From positions 77,707,594-77,771,593 of the forward strand of contig CATQJL010000001.1 in assembly GCA_958299035.1 (NCBI GenBank): DNA of 64,000 nt, written 5' to 3'. The translations under genes and the position numbers were made by a program. This document shows, one piece after another, positions 12,151 through 23,070 of this stretch. Under the pieces are notes generated by a model that worked only from the letters and a program-made list of their open reading frames with translations, did not search any database and was not told the origin of the DNA. The DNA comes from Cylicocyclus nassatus (Eukaryota; Nematoda; Chromadorea; Rhabditida; Strongylidae). The stretch's first letter is position 1; every line of letters starts with the position of its first letter.

Positions 12151-12609
12151 CTTCTGATAGCTTGTAGTATAGAGTAACTTATGGGGAACCGCACGATATC
12201 AATTGTCAACAGCATGAAGATTTCTATTTTCTCAAACTTCAGGCAAGGAAAAATTGAGTCACGATTCTCTTCCAAAGCGCGTTTGGCACCAAGCGTTAGC
12301 AACATTCTTTATAGATGCATTTTTTCAAAGTAGAGAACAAACGATCTTGTTTGGACTTGAGTGCCGCTTTTAGAAGCGTCGCCTCTCTATCTTGCACTTG
12401 TCGGCTTTTCGCGACAGTTCACACGTTTCGCGAAGATGTTTGCTCATGATAAACATCGGGACCAGACGAAAATGTAGGCATCAGTAAGAAAGAGAACCGT
12501 TTGTCTCTCGCTGGCATTCTGTCGCATCGAGAGAACCTCCTCCTTGATATTTCGAGAGCAGTTTGCTGGTAAGTTTCTTACAAGACTTCGTGCACGAATG
12601 ACGATAAAC

Positions 12610-15410
12610 ACCTGAAGCTTGTAAAAATCTGAAAATCCACATTTGACTTTCTACAGGCTTGTAGTATACAACTAATTATGTGGGAGCAGCACAGCGTCAT
12701 TGTGGAAAAAGCCTAAAAATTTCGTTTTTTTTAAATTCTAGTTAAGGAAACATTACAGCAGTGGTATATATAAACGTCTTATGTGGAAAGTACATGCGTG
12801 AGCAAGTTAGGTTTTAGGATTGTTTTAGACGAGTTACGATTTTTTCTCAATTTTTCGGGCACTTTTTTTGAAATAGGTTGGCATATAAGTTTTGCAACCA
12901 ATTTTGTAGCCTTTCTCTTTTCGACTGTTGTAGATTAGGTAGTAGGCTACAAACTTGTGCAAACAGTTCGATTTTTGGCATCGAAGTGAAGAACATTTAC
13001 GCATTTTCGAAAGCTGGTCAAATGCAAAATTTCAAGGGTCGAAAAATCGAAAGTGAAGGAGTTCTCACTCTGAGTCAAATGCATCAAGTGCATAGATTTT
13101 TAGAAATTCCTCCAACAATACGGGTACAGCTTTGACTTGATGCGCTTCATATAGACTGCGAACGGCTTTGTTTCTGGTTTTTCGACCCTTGAAATTTTAA
13201 ATTTGAATCGCAAATTTTCTTTACTTCGCTACCAGAAATTGAATTGTTTGCGGACATTTGCAGCCTACAACATAATCTACATTATGCCCAAAAATGAATA
13301 TGTCACAGTAAAAAAGATAAAAGTTACAAAATTAGTTGCAAAATTATGTGCCAGCTCAATATTATGTCATTCCATAAGTCCGTAGCATTTTCATTTGTTC
13401 ACAGGTCTTTGCAAAGAGGTTGATTTGCGGCAAGATGTGTATATCATTGGAAAGGCTGATCACGCTATTTAAATTATACTAACTGTTATCCATGTAAAGC
13501 TGCACAATTTGTTAGCCATTATGGAAAATGGTCGGTCTGGGACAAAAAGATTAGGTTGCTTTGAAAGAGCAGAGTTAAGCAGTGAAAAAAACTGAGCAAG
13601 ACTTTTTGAAAGATGGGCAGCAGATCCTACGCTGAAAATTGCTGGGCAGGAAGGAGACTGTTGACCGTATCCTGTGCAGTGCAACTTCACCGTCTAAACA
13701 AAGCCATACCACAGAAAAAGGCTTATAGGCAGATACACTGAGTTTCCTGCACGACAAAACGTGACCCCATACGATCAGATTATTATTTGTTCCAACCTTA
13801 TAAACGGTGCAGCACTCGATTTCAATGATCAATTTGAGCGCTGGTTGGATATCGACCCGACGCGCTACCTTTTGAAAAAATGAGATTGAAAGGATTGAAA
13901 GGCTGACAGAAATGCGGCAAAGGTCTCTGCTACAAAGAGAATTTATTTTGTTGACTGATTTTTACTAGAAATGATAATTTCTGTTGGTTGATAAAAACGC
14001 TAAGAACTTAAGGAACGACCTAATTTAACTAATCTAATTTTGAATAATTGAAACATGCTCATATTCTTCTATTCAAATTTAATAAAATCAGGAAAATGAG
14101 ATTAAATGCTATTTGTTTGTTAGTATGTCTGTTGTAATTTGCTAATTCGTTTATTCAATGCAAATTTTTGGCATTCACTACTTTTTACAATCAAAAAAAC
14201 GAATAAGGCATTCAAACTTTGATAAACGTGTGCAAACTTTGAGGAGGGACTTATAACAATTGCGACGTTGAGAACACTTCGCAAAATAATGCATGAACAC
14301 ATCAAATTTGGTCATGTAGGTGTCCATTTTTGGCTCAATGCTGTGTCAAAGTGTTCATGTAGGTTGATTTGCAGAATCCATGTTTAGAGATGAAGCAAAA
14401 TTCGATTGCCTAAAAATGGCATGTAGTATCTTCTCCCAAAAAAGCGCTTCAAATTTGCCCACAATGTGTTCAGCAGGTAGAGAGGCGAAAAATTAACGTT
14501 CTGTAAAGCTTTCAACAATATGCAACCTGTGTATGGAATAACTTGGGACTTCGAAATCTCCGTGAGAAGTATACACAGCTTTTTATAGTATGCAAGCTGG
14601 CATCCCGGGTTCCACCCCGGGTTTGGAGCCATCGTGGACCTCTTAAGTAGCGAAATCCTTCCTACATTTCAGACTCGTCTTGAGTTCTACTCCTACCGTC
14701 CTTACCATGTTTTGATGACCAGCAGATCAAAATGCTCCTTACCGCACTCCTTTATGACTATGAGGAATGTGCACAGATATACAGATTTTCTGTTTTGTGT
14801 ATATACGAGCTGGCATCCGAGATTCCATTCCGTTCTAGAACCAATTCATCGTGCTTGATCCCCCATGTAGCGAAATTTACCCTTCCTTCAATTTCATCTC
14901 ATCTTGGGTTAACTTTCTTATTATATCCATAATTGACTTTCAGATCAAAATGAGCTTCACCGCTCCTTCATGACTATGGGAAAGGTGCAAAGGCACACAG
15001 AGACACAGATTTTTTGCTATATATGTAGAGATAGAGATAGCTCGCGCTCGTACTGAATTATTATAAACTAATTTTTCGAAGCGAATCAAAATCAGTTGTC
15101 CATCAAATATGGCTACTGATGATTACAAATCCTCAAACCGCCAAAATTCTGTTCTTTATGAAGAATGAAGATTGAGCTAATTTTCAAAAAATGATTTTGT
15201 GAATCTCCAAGGAGGACGGGACGAACTCAAAGAAAGTCATGATATCAGGATGTAACATAAGTCTTAAAACACTCTAACTTTTTACGGCGATAAGTCCATG
15301 CATTTCACATTTTCAACAAAGATCCAAGGCACCTTTCGATAGAGCAAAGCAAGCTCTACAAGATAATCTGCAAAAGTTCGCCCAACTTCTACCCGCTTTA
15401 AAATGTAATC
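12610..15410. repeat. R1 right arm of the giant inverted repeat
   Basis: This is the inverted copy of 5990-9530. It carries a mariner-like terminus reading outward at 14023 (...GGAACGACCTAA), whose mirror is TTAGGTCGTT at 7328 in the left arm. The outer part (14380-15040) mirrors 6340-7040 almost base for base over long stretches. The arm runs without a break into S1. Confidence 0.75.
12876..13358. mobile_element. M-family MITE, R1 right-arm copy
   Basis: The terminus GGTTGGCATATAAGTTTTGC begins near 12877. The opposite terminus ends GCAAAATTATGTGCCAGCT near 13355. These are inverted repeats of one another, and the family is the same as 8079-9176. In R3 and R4 the distal part of this copy is deleted (the text jumps from ACCAGAAATT to TAAATTATACTAAC). 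Confidence 0.5.
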
Positions 15411-15996
15411 GTGATTGTAATCTTGTAATCGTGTACTACAGTCCCTTAAGGGTATAAGCGCGAGTTTTCAGCTTTTTACAAACTCTAATTTTCGAGAAAT
15501 ATTGATTTTAGCATGCAATACTCGGTGAGTAGAACTCAAGTCGGTAATTTTCGGCAACTGGGACGAGTAGAAAGCTGAAAATTCACGTTTATACTTCTAA
15601 GAAAATTGTACTACACAATTACGCAATTGGAACAGCCTAGCTTCGTTTTTGCAAAAACTTGAACATTTTCGTTTTTTTTGATTTCTAAATGAGGAAGAAA
15701 TTTAGAAACGGTACACATAAATGATTGATATTATGTGCAATTTTTATGAGCAAGTTGGAGATTTGTAAGGCTTTTTGAACGAAGATACAAATTTTGCGAT
15801 TTTCTGAGCCTTCATTACGACTTAGATTCTGAATGCAAACTTACGGTGGGTCGAAGCTGGTGCGAACTTTTGCATACCATCTTTGAAGTTTGATTTGCCC
15901 CATCGAAAGGTGCCCTGGAGCCCTATTGAGAATGTGAACTGCATAAATTATCGCTGTAAGAAGTTAGAATGTCTCGAGACTCATGTTACAACCTAA
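15245..15996. mobile_element. K-family mariner-like foldback MITE (S1 copy)
   Basis: This 752-bp element has inverted termini: left TCAGGATGTAACATAAGTC, right (reversed) TTAGGTTGTAACATGAGTC. It is flanked by TA (15243-15244 and 15997-15998). S3 has the uninterrupted site TCATGATATATTTC at 49371-49384. The palindromic motif lies at 15336-15358, 91 bp from the left end, and a decayed copy ends at 15906, 90 bp from the right end. No transposase frame is visible. Confidence 0.75.
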
Positions 15997-17176
15997 TATA
16001 TTCCTCTATCTTTTAGGGATCATTTTTTAAACGTCAAAACTTTCTGACTGTTGAATTCTGAGCAGAGAGTGATGAATAGAGAATGCTGGATGCTTACTGG
16101 ATTCATTCGGAAAAGATGTTTAGAGACGAAACCCATAAGCAAGTTGTTTAGAATTTGGTGATTCCTGTATTTTGAGCGTAATGGGGGGTCGTTGCTTGGG
16201 TTCCACAGTAAAAGGCGCTTTGTTAATGTAGTTTCTGCATTGTGCTGCAAAAGCTATTAGACAAGAATCCGAAAAATTTCTGCCCACGGAAACACGTTCA
16301 AAGTGTCGCGTTGTAACATTTAGATAAGAAAATTTATCTCTCGATGACAAAATGATGCAAAAGTGCAGCTGTAATGGCAGTGGTAGATAGGGGTTTCTCC
16401 CCCCCCCCCTCCTCTGCCACAAGAAATATCTTCCCCTTCACAGGAAATACAATCTTGTTTCAGTATCAGCTACTCTGCCACACTGTTCATGAGGTTAGCA
16501 CGTTAAATGGACCCATTTCTTTGTAGTTATTTTGTTTTTGTTTGCTACTGAATAAAATGTCGCAAAGGTGTGGAAAAAATCTAAAAACTGTACCCTGCAC
16601 TTGTTACGAAAGTTTACTAGAGCAAGATACAAAAAAATTATACCGAAAGATTTTTACACAACTGTTGTTGTTGCCCTCTGTAATCTCAAGATGATGAAAT
16701 TCATCGTGTAACTGACACAGTTGCAAAATGCAGGCTGTACTGCGAGAGATTTTCAGAAAAAATACTGCGCGTTTACTTAAAACACGCTCTTCTTTGAAGG
16801 ATGTTCATCAGTTCTCGCGATAACCTCTACTTTATGAATGGCGGTGTGCCACTAGGTTCTCGTTCTAAAAAAATTTCCTAATGCATGTATTTTGTGCAAT
16901 CAGCATTGAAACCGACAAGGATGAGAGGGAGCATGCCTAGAAGCGTAAAATATCCTGATTCTGTGAATTAATGATAGCAGAAAAGATAATGTTTATAGTG
17001 AAATTCTCGATAATGTTGGATCGAAGCAGTTACAAGATTCCGCTACAATGACCTTCGTTGAGCAAAATGTTTTTCCACTTTAATTGTTTCACAGTTCAGA
17101 AACGCAAATATTTCGATCAATATGTTTCTCATCTATTCGTGACAAACTCTTATTTTTGACCCTTATTGGTTTCGCA

Positions 17177-18626
17177 GAAATTAGAGAAATTGTAAAATGT
17201 CAACAAGGGGGGGGGGAGAGGAGCGGTGGTCTCATCATTCTCTCTAATCAAAGTTTTATTTTCGATTCTCTACCATCATTTGCTGTCTTTTTTGTGAAGA
17301 TTGAAGTAGGAATGGAGACATTCTCTTTGTCTTCGAAAATGCCATAGAGTAGAAGATGTGTATGCAGGGACATCTGTTTCCATGTACAGAAATCATTAGG
17401 CACACCTATCACTAAGCACTTCTATGAACGGACTCTCAAACTATTAGGTTGTCAAGAAAATAATGTCATTTTTATTTGCTTGCTTCAATAAAGCAAACGG
17501 ACCCAGCTCAACAAAGGGTAAGGAATACTGTTGAATAGAGCAAAGCTAGCTTTACGAGATGGCGGTTTATGATATTGCGCCAAGTTCGATCCACGGAAAG
17601 TTTGTACTCAGAATCTAAAGATTTCCAAATGCCTAAAAATCGAAAAAAATCAAATCTAGGTCAAAATAATTTCTATGGACCTCTTACTTATATCAGTGGC
17701 TTCGATATCAAACACCCATATGCGCAACTGCTGTGTTTTTTCCTTGACGAGAAAAAGAGAAAACGAAAGTTTCCATAATTCTCTCAAGGCAATGATGAGC
17801 CGTTCTTGCGTATGTAGGTCTATAGTATAAGCCTAGTTAAGTATAGCTGTGAATTTTCAGCCCATTCCGAGTGGTAGTTTTCGAGAACTACTGGATTCAG
17901 CTTCTTTCTTTTCACTTTCAGTGCTGAAATCAACATTTCTCGAAAACTACCACTCGAAATAGGCTAAAAATCTACAGCTACGTTAACCTAGGCTTGTAGT
18001 ATAGAATTACTTATGCGAGAACGGCTCAGCATTGCTTTGAGAATATCATGAAGATTTTCGTATTCTCAGTTTCTAATAAAAGAAAAAAATACAGCAACTG
18101 CAAATATGGATGTCTGATATCGAAAGTATTGAAGTGTGTAAGTGGAAGGTCCGCAGAAATTATTTGGACGAAGATCTGATTTTTTTCAAATTTTTGGACA
18201 TATGGAAATCTCTAGATTTTGAGTTAGAAGATTTCGTGAATCGAACTTGGCGCGATTGTAAACGCCATCTTGTAGAGCTTGCTTTGCTCTATCGAACAGT
18301 GTCCCTTAGCCTTTGCTGGGTTGAGTTTGGTTGCTTTGCTAAAGCAAGCGGTTAAAAAACGACATTATTTTCTTGACAACCTAATATTTATTTCCTGCAA
18401 CCAGAGCGAAACGTTGTTCCACGAAACTTTCCTCTATCTTTTCCCTTCTGGAAGTTCGTGAATCCCTATAAATCTTCTTCCTCCTTTCCGATACACAAAC
18501 AATTCCCGTGCAAATATCTCCTTTGCTTAGCCTCACTCGGCTTTTGGTGAAGGGGGTCACCTTGGTCCCGGTTTAGGGGTCAAAGGAGGTGAGCAAATTC
18601 TAACACTATCGCGCCTATGTTTCGCA
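17177..18626. repeat. Segment present in S1 and S2 but absent from S3
   Basis: It is bounded by the 8-base direct repeat GTTTCGCA (17169-17176 and 18619-18626). S3 has a single GTTTCGCA (51281-51288) joining the two flanks. It contains E-family sequence with a 10-base G run (17207-17216) and the intact A element. The 8-bp repeat could be a target duplication or the microhomology of a deletion in S3. No inverted termini are visible. Confidence 0.6.
17444..18384. mobile_element. A-family mariner-like foldback MITE (S1 copy)
   Basis: The termini are TTAGGTTGTCAAGAAAATAA and its near-perfect complement, flanked by TA (17442-17443, 18385-18386); length 941 bp. The two halves are inverted around about 17920, where a tight palindrome (CGAGTGGTAGTTTTCGAGAA and its complement) sits. 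Palindromic motifs occur 89 bp from both ends (17533-17554 and 18273-18295). It is non-autonomous. The paralogue is at 43502-44441. Confidence 0.75.
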
Positions 18627-18663
18627 CTAATTTGACAATCTGTGATGCCATTCCTGTCCATTA

Positions 18664-19219
18664 GTTCCTTCATACTACGCCGCGTACGCCACGTACGCCG
18701 CGCACGCCGCGTACGCCACCTACGCCGCGCACGCAGCGTACGCCGGTACGCCGCTGCAGCGCAATGGAAATATGCTCACAGCAGCAAAGCTCCACTTTTT
18801 TTGATGTGTCTCTATATTTGCTGCACATTCGTGTCCCTCAATAGTGTTCCTTCACATTATTATTATTATGCATTTCTTCTTCTCTTTTGCCTTGTTTATC
18901 CTGACTATCCTTTGTCTATATCAATTAGTGATGGAATGACTTAGGTTGTTGTGCTCCCTCCACTTTTGAGTTTCGTATCGTAGTTTCGTACATTTTGTAT
19001 CGTAACTTACTGCACGTTGCGTCATCTGATTGTATATTGGTAGTATATGGTAGTGTGGTTGTATGTTGTATCTGGTTGTATATTTGCTCTCTCCTTACAA
19101 ACACATCACTGGATGAAAAGGATTTCTCTTCTTCATATCTCCATATTTCCATTGCACTGCAGCGGCGTACGCGGCGTACGTGGCGTACGCGGCGTACGCG
19201 GCGTAGTATGAAAGAACCC
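18664..19219. mobile_element. PIF/Harbinger-like MITE with minisatellite arms
   Basis: The inverted termini GTTCCTTCATACTACGCCG and (reversed) GGGTTCTTTCATACTACGCC are flanked by TTA on both sides (18661-18663, 19220-19222). A 3-bp TWA target is typical of PIF/Harbinger. S2 (CCATTGAAGGCAC near 44747) and S3 (CCATCAAAGGCAC near 51321) have the unoccupied site. Both arms consist of tandem TACGCCGCG/TACGCCACG units. The Arg-rich frames at this spot are translations of that minisatellite. Confidence 0.75.
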
Positions 19220-20096
19220 TTAAAGGCACATTCAAAGAATCTATTCAACTGTTGACATTAGATGACCTGAGAACAACAGCCATAAATAACTGTTTCTCTA
19301 TGAAATTCACCAGAGTCAGAGAGTCCGGAACAATAACAGTCGCGTTATTGAAATTGAAAAGACATTTGGTCGCTCCGCAAAACTGACTAACGCTTTCTTT
19401 TTCTTGCATTAAACCTGATATTGTACTCTATTGAATTAATTTTATAGTGTGCAATTCCTATGTCAAACAACCTTGAATCAGACATTTAATGAAGGTGATT
19501 ACCTCACTGTTCTAGCATGTGAAGCACGGGATTCATATTGTTTTTATGATCACTCAAGCTTCAATGGGCAGAATATTCAAATAAACTTTAGACTTGTAGT
19601 AGCTGTAATCCTTGAGATACCAAAGTCTTGAAAACACTGGGATGAAAGCTGATCTGAATTATCTAGACAACCTTGTTTCTGGCGAGCTCTTGCTCCTGCT
19701 TTACCATGAAAGGAAAAATGTTTCAGCTCAAGTGAAAAATGAGCAATCAGAACACTATCAAGGCTCGCACTCACCTTTAGCTAAGCGCACAATTGCCATC
19801 ACCCTAGCTCAATATTCAGAAAACTTAACAATATGTGAATAAGCATCATGCATTCGATATTAAAATTTCTCAGCCCATTGTGCAACATCGAAATTGTCAA
19901 GTTGATCTACTAGAAAGGCAATAGTTGTAGCACGAGTGTTTCTTATTGTCAAATTTTATACTCGAGCTAGTAAAGGCCATTTCTGCCTTAGTAAAATAGT
20001 TGTAAATGTCCCCGACTCTCTGTTCCTCAATGTATAGATGTTGCTCTCAGGTTACCTCATTTCAAAAAGGAATCTTTGAAGTGCCTTACAAGGGGA

Positions 20097-20430
20097 GGAT
20101 ACTCGATCGCAGTGACTAATGGGTAAGCGGTGTATACCGCGTATACCGTCTTTAGACGGTGATGTCTGAACCGCACTCCGCACCTGCTATGACGTCATCC
20201 TGGAAGAGCTATAAAGAATTGTTATTGCTGCAGGCGCATTTAAGCACAAGACTTGTCTGATCACAGCCGTGGTAGACTGTCAAAGTAGATAGTGGCTTAG
20301 ACTACTGAGCTGGATGACGTGGGTTTGGTTCCTTCGGATGCAGTCGGTTTTGCGCTTTTGCAAAATTCTTCACAGCTCTTTCAAAATGACGTCACAGCAG
20401 ATATGGAGTGCGGCGTAGAGATCACCGTCT
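20097..20430. mobile_element. P-family palindromic MITE (S1 copy) with an internal insertion
   Basis: The left arm (GGTAAGCGGTGTATACCGCG at 20130) and right arm match the intact palindrome at 52173-52438. Each arm has the octamer TGACGTCA (20190-20197, 20387-20394). Between the arms is about 110 bp not present in the S3 copy. It includes a box-B-like GGTTTGGTTCC, so it may be a decayed tRNA-derived fragment. The terminal part of the right arm is degraded. Confidence 0.55.
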
Positions 20431-20729
20431 AGACAGGCTGCCATTCTTCCGTTTATGTCCAAGGACGGCTCTATGAACATTTTTTGAACGGTAAACCAGT
20501 CTTCATTTGAGATTTTTGCAGGCTTAGCGTTCGAAGCAATAAGAGAACTGTTCAATTCTCTGCTCTTGCTTCATACTAACATGTGAAACAAATCAAGCAA
20601 ATTCAGTCTATATCCATATCTCAAAATTTTGTTTTATGCTCTATAATTGTATAAAGATATTTGAAGGCGGAAGACTAATAAGTACTCACGAACTTTCAGG
20701 AAAAGGAAAAATCAAAACATGTGTAGATA

Positions 20730-22265
20730 CAGTGACCGCCAAAAAGTTGCGGACAAGCCGCCTTCCTTTTTTCATTGCTCTTTTTCGGATGGAAAACAAA
20801 GATGAAAAAATGATTGAGCTGCATGAGATGATAGAGCTCTTCAAGAGCTGCAACTCCCACATTGCGCTTTCTGGAAAACATGTATTCTAAAAATTTTAAA
20901 AATATTTTTCCAAGAAAGTCCGAAAATGGCCGCCTCACAATGTCGCGGACAAAAATTCTTCGAACGCGAAAATTTTCTTTTAGGTTGTTTCTTGGAGCAA
21001 AAACAGAAGTTTTCCGGACAGGTAAGCATACTATATTGTAGAACTCATCGAGGACAATGATCGGATAGTGGTTACTTCCAAAAAAAACCTGAGCTTGAAA
21101 TTTATTTTGCTTTTTTTCAAAAAATAACATCTAATTCGCTTCTTCAAGCCAAATTTCTTCACATGGAAATTTGAATTTTAGCTTGAACCACATGACTAGG
21201 AAAAGTGTATTCGATATTCCTCGAGAAGTAAAGCTTGTAAAGAGCTGGAAATTTGCGTTTGTACTTCTACAGGTAAAGTAGTATACAACTACTTATGTGG
21301 GAACGGCACAGGATCACTTTGGCAAAAACATGAAAATCTTCGTTTTCTTGGTTTCTAACCGAGAAAAAAATACGGCAACGGCGCACATACGCGTCTTATG
21401 TAGACAGTGTTTGCGTGAGCGAGTTAGAATTTTTGCAGGATTTTTATGAACTGAGTTACGATTTTTCTCAATTTTTGGGTATTTGAATCTTTTTAGTTTT
21501 TTCTCGAAACTCGTGGTGGATTAGAGCTGTTGCAAAATCGACCGCCATCTTCTAAAGCTTGCTTTGCTCTATCGAATGATGTATTGCAACCTACTTAGAA
21601 ATGAGAAGTGTATGACTTATTGCGGTTGGAATTCAAAATTTGCATTAATTTCCGGACAACCTATACAAGCCTGCAAAGAACTGCAAGTCAGTGGTGAGGT
21701 GCAGGTGAGGTCATGTGCACGCAATGTCAAGACATATTCATCAAAGAAACTCACCAGCACACGTCCGATGCATAGAAGATGGCAAACAGCATCCATTTTA
21801 CCTGATTAGCTTTGTTGGGATGTCTTGAATAGGTTTTTATGTGAAGAAATTTGGCTTGAAGAAGCGAGTTAGATGATATTTTTTGAAAAAAAGCAAAATA
21901 AAAGCTCAGGTTTTTTTGAAAGTAACCACCATCCGATCATTGTCCTCGATGAGTTCTACAACATAGTGTGCTTACCTGTCCGGAAAACTTCTGTTTTTTG
22001 CTCCAAGAAACGACCTAAAAAAATTTTCGCGTTCGAAGGATTATTGTCCGCGACATTGTGACGCGGCTACTTTCGGACTTTTCTTAGAAAAAGATTTTTG
22101 AAATTTTTACAATACATGCTTTCTAGAAAGCGCAATGTGGGGGCTGTAGCTCTTGGAGCTCTATCACTCCATGCAATCCAACCATTTTTTCATCCTGGTT
22201 TTCCATCCGAAAATGAGCAACGAAAAAAGAAGGCGGCTTGGTCCGCACCTTTTTGGCGGTCACTG
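20730..22265. mobile_element. N element: Tc1-like foldback transposon, non-autonomous
   Basis: The termini CAGTGACCGCCAAAAAGTTG and (reversed) CAGTGACCGCCAAAAAGGTG are flanked by TA (20728-20729, 22266-22267). CAGT starts and a TA target are typical of Tc1. The inverted arms are about 440 bp (20730-21170 and 21830-22265), and the middle is occupied by another element half (G1). The 144-codon minus-strand frame across the left arm and its two broken equivalents in the right arm show no DDE or helix-turn-helix motif. They are probably not a transposase. Confidence 0.7.
21180..21662. mobile_element. G1: mariner-like half-element nested in N
   Basis: It ends ...TTTCCGGACAACCTA (21662) beside TA. 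A variant of the palindromic motif (TAAAGCTTGCTTTGCTCTA, 21553-21575) ends 87 bp before that terminus. The inner text (ACTACTTATGTGGGAACGGC) is the core shared with A and R sequences. A second copy is at 34960-35256. The left terminus was not found. Confidence 0.55.
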
Positions 22266-22329
22266 TATATATACCTACGTCAACACTTCAAAAGTGCCTG
22301 ATGAAAGGTGTAGGAAGTAATTTCTGGGT

Positions 22330-23070
22330 CCCCACGAGTTTCAGGACAAACAATTGATAGTTTCTATAAATGAATACCTTGTACACCATGATGGTCACCA
22401 TCGGAACCGTCTCGTCGCCCGCTTTCAAAAAATCTATGATTTACTTGGGATCTGTTAAAAAATGCCTGGTGAATGGTGAGTGAGATTCTTATAATGGGAG
22501 TTCTCAAGCAGACGTCTTTTTGCAATGGTAAGAAAGCCACCTGAAAACTCCAATTATGAGAGTCTCACCCACTCTTCACCAGGCCTTTTTTCAACGAAAT
22601 CCGGGCAAACTATATATTTTTGAAAGCGGGGGAGGAGACTATTTCGGTAGTGACTACCTAGGCGTACAATATGTTCCTACAGCAGTTAGTTATGAATTTT
22701 TTACCCTAAAACTCGTAAATGTCTAAAAATCTCACACCTTCACCAGGTACTTTTTTCAACAGAATTCAGGCAAATTACATATTCTCTAGAAAGCAAAGCA
22801 CAGAGCGGTTCCAGTCGCGACCATCGTGGTGTACGAGATGTTCATCTACAGAAGTTACGGATTTTTCCTTTTTAAAATTTTGCATATGCCCGCAAAACCT
22901 ATCCATGTCCTTCACTAGCACTTTTTTCTAAGCACTCCAGACAAAACTATTTCCTGAAAGCGAAACAAAAGGTTGTTCTGGTAACAATTTCCTTGCTGAC
23001 GTTGCTGTTCATCTACAAAAGTTATGAATTTTTTTCTTCTGGAAATTCGTAATTGCTGAAACATTGTCTT
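22330..23070. repeat. D-family tandem array
   Basis: Four or five degenerate units of roughly 150-200 bp are present, each marked by 'TTCACCAGGC', 'GAAAGCG' and 'GTTCATCTACARAAGTTAYG' segments in both orientations. A local palindrome around 22485-22575 (GAGTGAGATTCTTATAATGG and its complement) joins two units head to head. It is related to 10985-11470. Confidence 0.5.

Larger units (their letters stand above)
15050..20450 (+). repeat. S1: first copy of a 3.3-5.4 kb composite segment
   Basis: S1 matches S2 (41080-45477) and S3 (49129-52438) in the same orientation. Differences are explained mainly by insertions present in one copy and absent in another: K (15245-15996), a 1450-bp segment holding A (17177-18626) and a Harbinger-like MITE (18664-19219). 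Open frames that recur between copies (for instance the minus-strand frame at 16120-16422) are in the near-identical tract and lack any motif. No protein function can be assigned. Confidence 0.75.

Noticed and set aside
18664..19255. Arg-rich frames near 18642-19255
   Set aside because: They are translations of the TACGCCGCG minisatellite in the MITE arms, present on both strands.
20270..20335. Possible tRNA gene inside the P element of S1
   Set aside because: Box-B-like GGTTTGGTTCC is present, but box A is poor and the cloverleaf does not close.
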